Positions 25,049 to 34,220 of a stretch of DNA of 46,207 nt are shown here, one piece after another. Below the pieces are notes generated by a model. It had not been told where the DNA came from and searched no databases. It was given only the letters and a program-made list of their open reading frames with translations. The number at the start of each line of letters is the position of its first letter. The first letter of the stretch is position 1. The DNA is taken from the NCBI GenBank assembly GCA_028284905.1, contig JANQQU010000080.1, positions 1 through 46,207 on the forward strand, in the 5' to 3' direction. This DNA comes from Calditrichia bacterium. GTDB lineage: Bacteria > Calditrichota > Calditrichia > RBG-13-44-9 > J075. The translations under genes were made by a program, and so were the position numbers.

Positions 25049-26656
25049 ATGTTTCGAATACTTGTTGCGGATAATTTGCCTGCTGCCGTGCTGGACCGCT
25101 ATCAAGATGCGGATGATTTGATGATCGATAACAAGGCGGGAATTTCCAAAGATGAGTTGATGGAGATTCTCCCGCAGTATCAAGGGTTGATCGTACGTAG
25201 CCGGACCAAGGTAAAAGCTGATGTGCTGGCGCAGGGTCAAAATTTGAAGATCATTGGCCGGGCCGGTGCCGGCGTAGACAACATCGATACTGCCGAAGCA
25301 ACCCGTCGAGGAATTATCGTGATGAATACGCCGGGCGGAAACACGGTTGCTGCCACCGAGCACACCATCGCCCTGATGCTTTCCATGTTGCGGAATATTC
25401 CCCGGGCAAACAGTTCTATGCGCGAGGGAGAATGGAACCGGAAAGCTTTTTTGGGGCAGGAGCTTTTCGAAAAAACCGTCGGTGTGGTCGGACTGGGTAA
25501 AATTGGCCGGGAAGTTGCCAAGCGCCTGCGAGGCTTCGGCGTGAAACTGCTCGGTTACGATCCGATTTTGACTCGTGATTTGGCCAATCGGATTGGCGTC
25601 GAACTGGTAGATCTGAAAACGCTTTTTCAGCAGGCGGACATTGTTACCCTGCACGTACCAAAAATGCCGGAAACGATTAACATGGTGAATAGCGAAAGTC
25701 TGAAGCTATTCAAAGATGGGGCAATTATCGTTAACTGTGCACGGGGTGGCATTATCAACGAGCAGGATCTGATCGCCGCTCTTGACAGCGGCAAAATCGC
25801 CCGGGCAGCCATCGACGTTTATGAAAGTGAACCGCCGGAAAATTGGGATCTGGCAAAGCATCCGAAAGTGTTGGCAACCCCGCATCTCGGTGCATCTACG
25901 GAAGAAGCCCAGGCGAAAGTGGCCGGACAAATTCTTGATCAAATTCAGGAATATGTCCGCAAGGATGTGGCATTAAACGCGGTGAATTTTGTTTCGGTGG
26001 ATGAAAAGATTCAACCGATTATCGCCCCGTATTTTCAACTGGCTCATCGTTTGGGTCGTTTATACAGCCAGATTCAAACTGAGCGCCTGAAAGAAGTATC
26101 GATCCGTTTTTACGGCGAAGCGGCAGCATTACCGTTGGAGCCGATGGCTTCGCACCTGATGGCCGGTGCATTGCAGCGGAAAAAGGGAGAGCATTCCGGC
26201 GGCAATGTCGATTTCCTCAATATGGTTAACTCGATGGCCCTGGCCCGGGAAAAGGGCGTTTCCATTGAGCTGAGTAAAAAGGATACGCCGCTGACCAGCC
26301 ATACCAACCTGATTGCCTGCGATTTCTTTACCGAGCATGGGAAAATACATTTGGCCGGCACCGTTTATGCCCGCGACCTTTATCGCCTGGTCGAATTCGA
26401 TAAATTCAGAATTGATGCGGATCTTTCCGGTAAGCTGGTAATGGTCAAGAATAATGACGTGCCTGGTATTATTGGTCACGTTGGGACAATTCTTGGCGTC
26501 GATCATATTAACATTGGCCAGGTCTCTTCCGGGCGAAACAAAGATGACAAAACAGCTATGAACATCTTTAATGTGGAAGGAGAATTCGCGCGGGGATTGC
26601 AGGATAATATCGTCGCGGAAGATCAAATTCTACGAGTATGGTTGATTGAACTTTAA
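25049..26656 (+). CDS. serA: D-3-phosphoglycerate dehydrogenase
   Basis: The 535-residue enzyme oxidises 3-phosphoglycerate to 3-phosphohydroxypyruvate with NAD+, the first step of serine synthesis. The NAD-binding 'VGLGKIGREVAKRL' lies near 150. The catalytic residues are Arg232 ('NCARGG'), Glu261 (before PP) and His279 ('TPHLGAS'). An intervening ASB-type domain (about 315-450) and a C-terminal ACT domain (about 460-535, 'NNDVPGIIGHVGTILG') follow. The long three-domain form is subject to serine feedback in related enzymes. The ATG at 25049 with AGAGGAG upstream is the start, not the in-frame ATG at 25016. It is monocistronic. Confidence 0.94.
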   Translation: MFRILVADNLPAAVLDRYQDADDLMIDNKAGISKDELMEILPQYQGLIVRSRTKVKADVLAQGQNLKIIGRAGAGVDNIDTAEATRRGIIVMNTPGGNTVAATEHTIALMLSMLRNIPRANSSMREGEWNRKAFLGQELFEKTVGVVGLGKIGREVAKRLRGFGVKLLGYDPILTRDLANRIGVELVDLKTLFQQADIVTLHVPKMPETINMVNSESLKLFKDGAIIVNCARGGIINEQDLIAALDSGKIARAAIDVYESEPPENWDLAKHPKVLATPHLGASTEEAQAKVAGQILDQIQEYVRKDVALNAVNFVSVDEKIQPIIAPYFQLAHRLGRLYSQIQTERLKEVSIRFYGEAAALPLEPMASHLMAGALQRKKGEHSGGNVDFLNMVNSMALAREKGVSIELSKKDTPLTSHTNLIACDFFTEHGKIHLAGTVYARDLYRLVEFDKFRIDADLSGKLVMVKNNDVPGIIGHVGTILGVDHINIGQVSSGRNKDDKTAMNIFNVEGEFARGLQDNIVAEDQILRVWLIEL

Positions 26657-26678
26657 TCAATGATGTTTGTACAGATTT

Positions 26679-26717
26679 AAAAACCGCTTTCCGTTTCGGA
26701 GAGCGGTTTTTCTTTTT
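26679..26717 (+). terminator. intrinsic terminator of serA
   Basis: AAAAACCGCT pairs with AGCGGTTTTT, with an inner CCG/CGG pair, and TCTTTTT follows. Confidence 0.9.
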
Positions 26718-26792
26718 ACGAAAACCAATACATTTTAGGAGAGGTCACCAGGGCCTGCCGGAGCAGACCCCGGTATCCCTCCAGAGAGCGAT

Positions 26793-28109
26793 CTACTTCA
26801 GCAGGGTCATTTGTTTTACCTGCCGGGTATTATCCACTTGAATAGCGTAAAAGTAGGTGCCGGAAGGCATTGCTTTCCCCCGCGTGTCTTTTCCGTTCCA
26901 GCGAACAGTATACTCCCCGGCCGGCTGCATCTCCTCAACGAGAGTGACTACCGGCTGGCCGAGAAGGTTGTAAATGGTTAACCCGACATCGGCCGTTTTA
27001 TCCAGGCGATAGGCGATGGTTGTTGCCGGGTTAAATGGGTTGGGATAGTTTTGCATCAGTTGGAATGAATTGGGATGATTCTCAGAATAGTTTTCGATGC
27101 TAACACTGGAAAGTCGATAAGATTTAAAGAAGTTCCAAATCACCGAGCTGCCATTGATATCGTAATTGGTGTTACCAAAAATATTCGGTCCGCCTGGCCG
27201 TGGCCAGCCATGCCCACCATTATTGACCCGATAAAAATGAACGTTGGATAAATTGCCATTGTAGGGCTCACAGCTAGTGTATTTGATGAGAGTAACCGTG
27301 CAATCGTCCTCCGGTACAGTATCTGGTAAATCTGTAATTGTTGAATCGAGGCATTGATTCGCGTCAACCCAGAAATCGACAGTTGCCGGTTCAGCCGGGA
27401 ATAAGCCCGGAATGCCGCTGTAGGGAACATAAGGGTCTGCAGTACCGCGAATGAGTAGCACTGGTTTTACCGGCGGTGCCGTGCAGGAGTCGATCATATC
27501 GTAATGGATTGGCGCGGAAACACCGGCAACGGCGGCAAATACATTCGGACGTTCACAGGCGAGATATAGCGCCATTTGTCCACCATTTGAGTAGCCTGCT
27601 GCGTAAACTCGGCTCAAGTCAACCGCAAAATCTGCGTTAACGTGGGCAATCAGGCTATCGGTAAAATCCACATCATCCTGGCCGGCAAAGGGAGTAAAAC
27701 CGGGCACTGCCCAGCCGGTATTTGTACCAGTACCGGGAAAGGTAACCGGCCCGCCGCGCGGATAGGCTACTAGAAACCTGGCGGTATCAGCAACGAAATT
27801 CATTTGAGAATGAATATTCATTTGGTTGATATCGCTGCTGCCAAAAACATGGAAGTTGATGACCAGTGGTAAAGGCTCACCGGCATAATCGGATGGTATG
27901 TAAAGCTGGTAGCGCCGGTTAATATCATCGTGCATTAAAAATCTTTCCAGGACAGTATCCTGTGGTGCCTGGGCGGAGAGTGTGGTCAGGAAGGCGGTTA
28001 ATATCAGGAAGATGGTGGTTAGATACTTCCTGATAACATCTAAATATGCGTTTTCTGATCGCTGTGCAGGGGTAAGGCTGAATTTTGTTTGGTCGAGCTT
28101 TGCTGACAT
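26793..28109 (-). CDS. secreted PHB-depolymerase-family esterase with type IX-like sorting tail
   Basis: The 438-residue protein has a long N-terminal signal (hydrophobic segment about 31-48). An alpha/beta-hydrolase of the PHB depolymerase/feruloyl esterase family (LpqC-like, about 55-325) has catalytic Ser174 in 'GYSNGGQ', Asp225 in 'GTADPYVP' and His300 in 'NGGHGWP'. A C-terminal sorting domain (about 350-438) has 'QNYPNPFNPATTIAY' and 'SGTYFYAI', as used for type IX secretion or cell-surface anchoring in FCB bacteria. Substrates of this family range from polyhydroxybutyrate to acetyl- and feruloyl-xylan, so the polymer is uncertain. The ATG at 28109 has a perfect AAGGAGG; the upstream ATG at 28127 does not. 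Confidence 0.88.
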   Translation of the reverse strand: MSAKLDQTKFSLTPAQRSENAYLDVIRKYLTTIFLILTAFLTTLSAQAPQDTVLERFLMHDDINRRYQLYIPSDYAGEPLPLVINFHVFGSSDINQMNIHSQMNFVADTARFLVAYPRGGPVTFPGTGTNTGWAVPGFTPFAGQDDVDFTDSLIAHVNADFAVDLSRVYAAGYSNGGQMALYLACERPNVFAAVAGVSAPIHYDMIDSCTAPPVKPVLLIRGTADPYVPYSGIPGLFPAEPATVDFWVDANQCLDSTITDLPDTVPEDDCTVTLIKYTSCEPYNGNLSNVHFYRVNNGGHGWPRPGGPNIFGNTNYDINGSSVIWNFFKSYRLSSVSIENYSENHPNSFQLMQNYPNPFNPATTIAYRLDKTADVGLTIYNLLGQPVVTLVEEMQPAGEYTVRWNGKDTRGKAMPSGTYFYAIQVDNTRQVKQMTLLK

Positions 28110-28342
28110 ATAATCCTCCTTAAACATGGTTTTTATCGCTAAATGTTGAGATCGATTCCCCGGTGTTTTCTCCGGGAGCAGCGGTACCGGCTGTTAAAGG
28201 AAAATTAGTAGAAAGCGGTCTTTTACGTTAACGCTCGCGGGACAAATGCTGTTGATGGGGTGACAAAAGTAGGAATAAGTGGCCCCAAAGGGATGTCCAG
28301 CTGGCAGTGGCAGTTGACAGTCACTAAAAAAGAAAACTTACC

Positions 28343-31300
28343 TTAATCGCTCGACTGGTGTTTCGCTAAATATTCGGAAGGGGAAGACCCAAATTGTTCT
28401 TTAAAGGCTTTGGAAAAATAGGAGAGATTACCGAAACCGGTGGCATAGGCGATGTCGGCAACAGTGCCGCCTTGATTTTTGAATAACTGGGCGGCACGTT
28501 TCAAGCGGGTTGTCCGGATGAAATCCCGCGGCGTCAGGTTGGTTAGTGCTTTTAATTTCCGATGCAAATGTTTGCGGCTCAAGGCCATCTCACTGGCGAA
28601 TTGCTCGACCGTAAATGATTCATCCTGCATATTTTTTTCGACGATATCCGTTGCTCGCTGTAAAAATTGTTCATCTACGGGAGTGGTGGTGATTTCACTA
28701 AGGGGGATGTCGATAACTTCTTTGCTGTAGCGCTTGCGCATAATCTCACGCTGGTTCAGGAGATTACGAAGGCGCACGAGCAACTCCCGGGTGGAAAAGG
28801 GCTTGGTGAGATAAGCATCCGCATGTTTTTCCAGGCCTTCGATCTTATGATCCTGGGAGGATAATGCGGTTAAAAGAATTACCGGAATGTGGCTGATGCG
28901 TTCGTCCGATTTCACCCTTTCACAAAATTGATAGCCATCCATCTCCGGCATCATAATATCGCTGATGATGATATCGACATCGGTCGCCTGTGCTTTTTCC
29001 AGGCCTTTAACGCCATCCACAGCTTCGATGATATTAAAATCATCGTGGAGAATATCCCGGATTAACAGGCGCATATCCGGATTGTCTTCGACGATAAGCA
29101 CCGTTTGAGATGGTGAAGGTGAGGGGGCAGATGCTGGAGGAGGATCTGAGGCCGGCGATTTTAGAAACTGGGCCTCGTATTCGGAAATGTGATCGCTTGG
29201 ATCCGGGAGTGATTCCTCCGAAGTAGGCGCTAAAATTTCTTCCGGACGTAAATGTGCTTTTCCCAAAGGCAGGAAAATCGTAAATGTGCTGCCCTTGCCG
29301 GGATCGCTCTGAACTGTAATACCACCATAATGCAATTCTGCCAGCTCTTTGCTTAACGCCAACCCAATACCACTACCTTTGGATTCCTGATAAGTGGTGT
29401 TCTCTGCCCGGTAAAAACGGTCGAATATATGAGGTAATTGCGCAGCGGAAATACCAATGCCGTCATCATTGATTGAAATCTCAACGAATGCATCAGCACT
29501 TGCCGGCAGGGAAATTCCCGGAATTTCCTTTTCCGGATGGCGTTCATGCTTTTGACAGTCAACCGTAATACTTCCTCCGCCAGGCGTAAATTTCAAAGCA
29601 TTGTGAATGAGATTGTTAATGATCTTTTCATAATGTTCCCGATCCAGATAGGCCATAATTGCTGTTTCCGTGCCCTGAAATGTGAGGGTTATCTTCCGCG
29701 CGACGGCCAGCGAGTAGAACGCTGCAGTCAGCTGACGGGTGATTAGCATGACGTCTTGCTCGCGGGCTTGTAATTGCATTTTCCCGGACTCCAGGCGGGA
29801 AAGATCTAGCAGCTGATCAATAAGCCTTAGCAGGTGTTTGCAGTTGCGGTTAATCAAGGCATATTGTTGATGAATGTCTCCCTTGAACGTCCCGGAACGG
29901 AGCTGTTCCAGCGGCGCGCTGATCAGCGTGAGTGGCGTACGAAATTCGTGGGAAATACCGGCAAAAAAGCGGGACTTGGACTGGTCCAGCTCTTGCAGCT
30001 TTTCCTTCTCGATTTGTTCCAGCTTTAAATTGTGTTTTAAGTGCTGGCGATTCAATTCATATGTACGCAAAAAATAAAGCAATCCGAGCGCAGATAAAAT
30101 ATATGCCAAATATGCCCAGTTGGTGCGCCACCAGGGTGGTGTAATAATAATGTCAATTGATGCGCCTTCGTTATTCCAAATGCCATCATTGTTCGAACCC
30201 TTGACATGCAGCTGATATTTTCCCGGGGACAGATTACTAAAAGTGATACTGCGTTGATGGCCGAGGTAAGTCCATTGATCATGCGCGCCGATAAGTTTGT
30301 AAGCATACTGGTTTTCTTCCGGGCTTCGATAATTTAACGCTGCAAATTCGAAGCTGAAAGCCGGATCGCCGTAGGAGAGAACGACTTCTTTTTGATGAGA
30401 TATATGATCATCAGTTACGGGAAGAGATTCGCGATCGGTTTGGTAACGAATAAAGCGGGTAAATACAATTGGAGGAATATGCGGATTATCGCGGAGGCTG
30501 TCCGGATGGAAAAAATCGATACCGCCGTCACCACCGAAGAACATTCGCCCATCACTGCTCCGGCAAAATTCACCATATTTCCACCAGGTGTTGATTAAAC
30601 CATCCTGATTGGTAAAGCTCCGAAGCGTTTCGCTTTGCGGATCGAAACGGGTGATCGAATTTCGAACATTCAGCCATAAATTGCCATGGTCATCTTCCAG
30701 TGCGCCATAAACGAGGTTATCGCTCAGTCCGTCTGCAGCGGTATATCTTTTGAAAGTTTCGCTCGTCGGATCAAATCGGTTTAATCCCCCTGATGTTGTT
30801 GCCCAAATCGTCCCTTCATGATCGCAAAAAGCCCGCCAGAGTCTATTATTGCTGATGCTCTGGGGATCCTTCGGATCATGGATGAACTGCCGGAATTTTC
30901 CGCTTTCCGGGTCGAAACGGTTAATACCATTTGTATTTGTCGCCACCCAGAGTAAGCCGGAGCTATCCTCAATAACCGCGCTGAGGTGATTGGCACTCAA
31001 GCTTTCCTTGTCGTCCGGATCATGGAGATAACGAAGAAACGTTCCGCTTTCCCGATTAAGTTGGTTGAGGCCGCCGCCATAAGTGCTGATCCATAAACGT
31101 TTTTTACTATCCTCAAAGATATTCGTCACCAGATTATGGCTTAAGCTGGTTGAGTCCCCTCGTTGAAGTTTGTAATGCTTAAAACGACCGGTGTTCCGAT
31201 CAAAGCGATTCAAGCCATTTCCGCGGATGCCAATCCAGAGCATCTCTTCGCTATCCTCATGAATGGCCATAATTTTATTCCCGCTAATACTCTGTGGGTT

Positions 31301-32593
31301 CTGCGGATTATGGAGATAGCCTGTGATCGCTTTGCGGGAGAGATCGACACTGTACAGTCCGCCCTCGGAAGTACCGACCCATAATAATCCATTACGATCT
31401 TCAATTATCGTATGAACGGAAGTTTTGCTTTCTCCTGCCGCTGGCTCATAATAGAGATGCGAAAACTGATTTTGCCGAAAATCGATTCGATTGATGCCGT
31501 AAGGACCACCGTTCCCTCGTTCCCACAAGCTGCCACTTGCAATCCATAATGTACCGGTGTTATCTTTATAGATATCGGTGATGTCATTTTCGAAAATATT
31601 CTGCGGATCATCCGGATGATAACGGAGGTTTTGAAAGCGGCCGCTAAGCGGGTCAAGTATGTTTACGCCACCCTCGGTGCCAATCCAGATCCTCCCTTTA
31701 TCATCTTCGTTAATCGCCCATACGGTATTATTACTGATGCTGTTGGGGTTATTGGGCTGATGCACGTAGCGGATGGCACTATTCTGCTGTGGATGAAAAC
31801 GATTGACACCCCCGGTAATTGTGCCGACCCAAAGATGTCCTGAGCTGTCTTCAAAGAGCGCGCTGATGTAATTGCTGCTAAGGGTATGGAGACTGTCAGG
31901 AGAGCTGGTGTAAGTCGTAAACGTTTCCCGTTCGCGATCGAAGCGATTCAACCCATTATTTGTACCAATCCAGAGAGTGCTGTCCCGACTTTCTAGAATG
32001 ACCCGGGAAACTTTATGACTGATTGCCCCGGAGACTGTCGAATCCGGCAAAAATCGAGTGAATTTTCCTGTTTTATGATTGAGGCGATTAAGTCCATTGG
32101 TAGTGCCGACCCAGAGGAATCCCCAGGAATCTTCGAGGATTGAGTGCACCTGATTATGGCTTAAACTGGCCGGATTATCCGGGTTACGCAGGTGGCGGGT
32201 AAATTTACCCGTGGATTTATTGAAGCGGTTTAGCCCTTTAGAGAGTGTGCCGATCCAAAGCGCCCCGGCGCGATCTTCATAGATGCTTAATATATGATCA
32301 CTGGAAAGAGAAGTCGTATCTACTGCGCTATATTTATAGACCTTAGTAGTATACCCATCATATTTTACCAATCCCCGCGCGGTGCCGAACCAAATAAATC
32401 CTTCCCTGTCCTGAATCAGGCACTTGACTGTGAAGCCATCCAGTTCTTGACCAAAGGATAGTCTTTCGACTCGCGGCTTCGGCTCAATGTCAAAATGGAA
32501 TTTTCCATTCTGCGCCATCAGCAAAAACGGTAGCAGCCAGCAGAAAAGCAATTTACCGACATCGCGTGTTTTAAACACACTGGATATATTCAT
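28343..32593 (-). CDS. hybrid two-component system protein (propeller-HK-REC-AraC)
   Basis: The 1416-residue one-protein signalling system begins with a signal peptide (about 1-27). About 13-14 two-component-regulator propeller repeats follow ('LWIGT', 'LWVGT', spaced about 45-50, residues 45-700), which fits two seven-bladed propellers. A Y_Y_Y domain comes next (about 755-830). Then come one transmembrane helix ('NWAYLAYILSALGLLYFL'), HisKA with His882 ('SHEFRTPL'), HATPase_c, a receiver with Asp1212 ('ISDIMMPEMDG') and a C-terminal AraC HTH ('YATGFGNLSYFSKAFKEQFG'). In Bacteroidota such proteins sense oligosaccharides in the periplasm and activate nearby degradation genes. The secreted esterase gene 233 bp downstream is the obvious candidate target. 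No SusC/D pair is present. Confidence 0.93.
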   Translation of the reverse strand: MNISSVFKTRDVGKLLFCWLLPFLLMAQNGKFHFDIEPKPRVERLSFGQELDGFTVKCLIQDREGFIWFGTARGLVKYDGYTTKVYKYSAVDTTSLSSDHILSIYEDRAGALWIGTLSKGLNRFNKSTGKFTRHLRNPDNPASLSHNQVHSILEDSWGFLWVGTTNGLNRLNHKTGKFTRFLPDSTVSGAISHKVSRVILESRDSTLWIGTNNGLNRFDRERETFTTYTSSPDSLHTLSSNYISALFEDSSGHLWVGTITGGVNRFHPQQNSAIRYVHQPNNPNSISNNTVWAINEDDKGRIWIGTEGGVNILDPLSGRFQNLRYHPDDPQNIFENDITDIYKDNTGTLWIASGSLWERGNGGPYGINRIDFRQNQFSHLYYEPAAGESKTSVHTIIEDRNGLLWVGTSEGGLYSVDLSRKAITGYLHNPQNPQSISGNKIMAIHEDSEEMLWIGIRGNGLNRFDRNTGRFKHYKLQRGDSTSLSHNLVTNIFEDSKKRLWISTYGGGLNQLNRESGTFLRYLHDPDDKESLSANHLSAVIEDSSGLLWVATNTNGINRFDPESGKFRQFIHDPKDPQSISNNRLWRAFCDHEGTIWATTSGGLNRFDPTSETFKRYTAADGLSDNLVYGALEDDHGNLWLNVRNSITRFDPQSETLRSFTNQDGLINTWWKYGEFCRSSDGRMFFGGDGGIDFFHPDSLRDNPHIPPIVFTRFIRYQTDRESLPVTDDHISHQKEVVLSYGDPAFSFEFAALNYRSPEENQYAYKLIGAHDQWTYLGHQRSITFSNLSPGKYQLHVKGSNNDGIWNNEGASIDIIITPPWWRTNWAYLAYILSALGLLYFLRTYELNRQHLKHNLKLEQIEKEKLQELDQSKSRFFAGISHEFRTPLTLISAPLEQLRSGTFKGDIHQQYALINRNCKHLLRLIDQLLDLSRLESGKMQLQAREQDVMLITRQLTAAFYSLAVARKITLTFQGTETAIMAYLDREHYEKIINNLIHNALKFTPGGGSITVDCQKHERHPEKEIPGISLPASADAFVEISINDDGIGISAAQLPHIFDRFYRAENTTYQESKGSGIGLALSKELAELHYGGITVQSDPGKGSTFTIFLPLGKAHLRPEEILAPTSEESLPDPSDHISEYEAQFLKSPASDPPPASAPSPSPSQTVLIVEDNPDMRLLIRDILHDDFNIIEAVDGVKGLEKAQATDVDIIISDIMMPEMDGYQFCERVKSDERISHIPVILLTALSSQDHKIEGLEKHADAYLTKPFSTRELLVRLRNLLNQREIMRKRYSKEVIDIPLSEITTTPVDEQFLQRATDIVEKNMQDESFTVEQFASEMALSRKHLHRKLKALTNLTPRDFIRTTRLKRAAQLFKNQGGTVADIAYATGFGNLSYFSKAFKEQFGSSPSEYLAKHQSSD

Positions 32594-32726
32594 TCGTCTG
32601 CAAATGTTCGTTATTCAGAAATTGGGAAATCAATTAATATTGAGACCGATTTCAAAAAGTAAGAAAAAGTCGGGAGAAATCCACAAAATAAATTGGTGGA
32701 AATGAGAATGAAAACGACAGGGTGAA

Positions 32727-33329
32727 TTAACCAATGGATTGTCTCGCAATCCATTCGATTGCACTGAGAAGGTTTGAACTAATATGATCTGGCTGAGGGA
32801 GTGAAGGATTATCTTTCTTTTCCTGATATTGCTGCAATCCTTCCCCGGTTTCCAGGAGAATCGTAGTTAGTCCGAGACGATGTCCGGCGCCAATGTCGCT
32901 GTATTTATCGCCGATCATAAAGGATGCAGAAAGATCGATATCATGTTCCCGGGCAGCCACTTGCAGCATACCAGGCGCTGGTTTGCGGCAATCGCAGACC
33001 TGCCGGAAAGCGGCTACTTTTCCTTCAGGATGATGTGGGCAATAGTAGTAGGTATCAATGCGGGCATTTTCCAGGGCGAGCAGCTGATCCATCCGTTGAT
33101 GCGTTTCCGGCACGCGCGCTTCTTCGAAATAGCCGCGAGCAATACCACTCTGGTTGGTTACTACAATCACTTTGAAGCCGAGTTTATTTAGCTGCCGAAT
33201 CGCTGATCCCGCGTAGGGATAGAGGCGCAGCTTTTCCGCGCTATCCATATAACCGATATCTTCGTTAATGGTGCCGTCCCGATCGAGGAAAACTGCCGGT
33301 TGTAAGTTCTTTTTGCTGTTTACAGTCAT
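32727..33329 (-). CDS. gmhB: D-glycero-manno-heptose-1,7-bisphosphate 7-phosphatase (HAD family)
   Basis: The 200-residue HAD phosphatase has the nucleophile motif 'FLDRDGTINED' (Asp16, Asp18), 'VVTNQSGIARGYF', the zinc-binding loop 'YYCPHHPEGKV...CDCRKP' and 'MIGDKYSDIGAG'. This matches GmhB, which removes the 7-phosphate during ADP-heptose synthesis for lipopolysaccharide. Histidinol-phosphate phosphatase is the sister activity; the zinc loop occurs in both. It stands alone on the minus strand after the hybrid sensor gene, with a repeat upstream. The start has no clear ribosome site. Confidence 0.85.
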   Translation of the reverse strand: MTVNSKKNLQPAVFLDRDGTINEDIGYMDSAEKLRLYPYAGSAIRQLNKLGFKVIVVTNQSGIARGYFEEARVPETHQRMDQLLALENARIDTYYYCPHHPEGKVAAFRQVCDCRKPAPGMLQVAAREHDIDLSASFMIGDKYSDIGAGHRLGLTTILLETGEGLQQYQEKKDNPSLPQPDHISSNLLSAIEWIARQSIG

Positions 33330-33372
33330 CAGTCTTGTTGCTTTGTTTTAGTAAATTCTGGAAAATGTTTTA

Positions 33373-33461
33373 GCCACTGATTTTCACGGATTAACACAGA
33401 TCTAATATAAGGAGGGGACAACGAAAACCGCTATCTGTGTGTATCCGTGTGAATCCGTGGC
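33373..33461. repeat. intergenic inverted repeat, family A copy 2
   Basis: The left arm at 33373-33401 (GCCACTGATTTTCACGGATT...) and the right arm at 33433-33461 (...GAATCCGTGGC) are complementary at about 24 of 29 positions. The centre is 31 bp. The words CACGGATT and ACACAGAT are shared with the copy at 3209-3306, more than 30 kb away. Confidence 0.7.
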
Positions 33462-33494
33462 AAAATAATGATTCTTAGATAGATTGAGATTTTT

Positions 33495-34217
33495 TTATTT
33501 ATTCAAGGCAACATCTCCCCATCCCAGCTCCTGAAAGAGCGTGCTGACTGTGCTATCCGGTTGGGCAGCAATCGAAACTGCTTCTCCGCTAAAAGGATGG
33601 ATGAAGCCAATATTTATCGCCAGTAATAACAAACGATGCACATTAAATTTTTCCCGAAAGAGGCGATTGTGGCGTCCATCTCCATAGCGGGTATCTCCGA
33701 TGATATGATGGGAAATCGCTGAAAAATGTTTGCGCAGCTGATTCTTCCGACCTGTTTTCGGGAAAGCGGAGACCAGCGAATAGCGGGCGGTGTTAAACTT
33801 TCCCACTGGAAAAGGCAACTCGACCGTAGCGCGGCGTTGAAAATGAGTTATCGCTACTGCCGGTGATTTATGCTTTTCTTCCCGTAACGGCCGCTCAATG
33901 CTGCCCTTTTCCTCAATGTATCCACGAACTACTGCCCAGTATTCTTTTTCGACTTTCCGTTCGCTGAACAGATTGATCATCGCTGCCGCTGCTTCGCTGC
34001 TTAAGGCAAAAATCAACACGCCGGAGGTTGCCCGGTCGAGGCGATGGACGGTGTAGACCCAGCGATCGAGCTGATCCCGCAAAATACGCATGCAACTATC
34101 TTCCCCCCGGGAAAGCTGGGTGGGATGAACGTGAATCCCGGCGGGTTTATGAACAGCGATATACTGCTCATCCTGATAGAGTATCTCCAGCTGTTCGACA
34201 GGCTGATTCTCGCTCAT
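33495..34217 (-). CDS. truC: tRNA pseudouridine synthase TruC-like (RluA family)
   Basis: The 240-residue RluA-type synthase has catalytic Asp61 in 'VHRLDRATSGVLIFA', 'KEYWAVVRG', 'TGRKNQLRKHFSAISHHIIGDTRYG' and 'DGRHNRLF'. The last motif and the short length point to TruC, which makes pseudouridine-65 in tRNA. The start lies only 3 bp after the stop of the CCA-adding enzyme gene, so both are likely translated from one mRNA, which joins two tRNA-maturation functions. Confidence 0.88.
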   Translation of the reverse strand: MSENQPVEQLEILYQDEQYIAVHKPAGIHVHPTQLSRGEDSCMRILRDQLDRWVYTVHRLDRATSGVLIFALSSEAAAAMINLFSERKVEKEYWAVVRGYIEEKGSIERPLREEKHKSPAVAITHFQRRATVELPFPVGKFNTARYSLVSAFPKTGRKNQLRKHFSAISHHIIGDTRYGDGRHNRLFREKFNVHRLLLLAINIGFIHPFSGEAVSIAAQPDSTVSTLFQELGWGDVALNK

Positions 34218-34220
34218 TTT

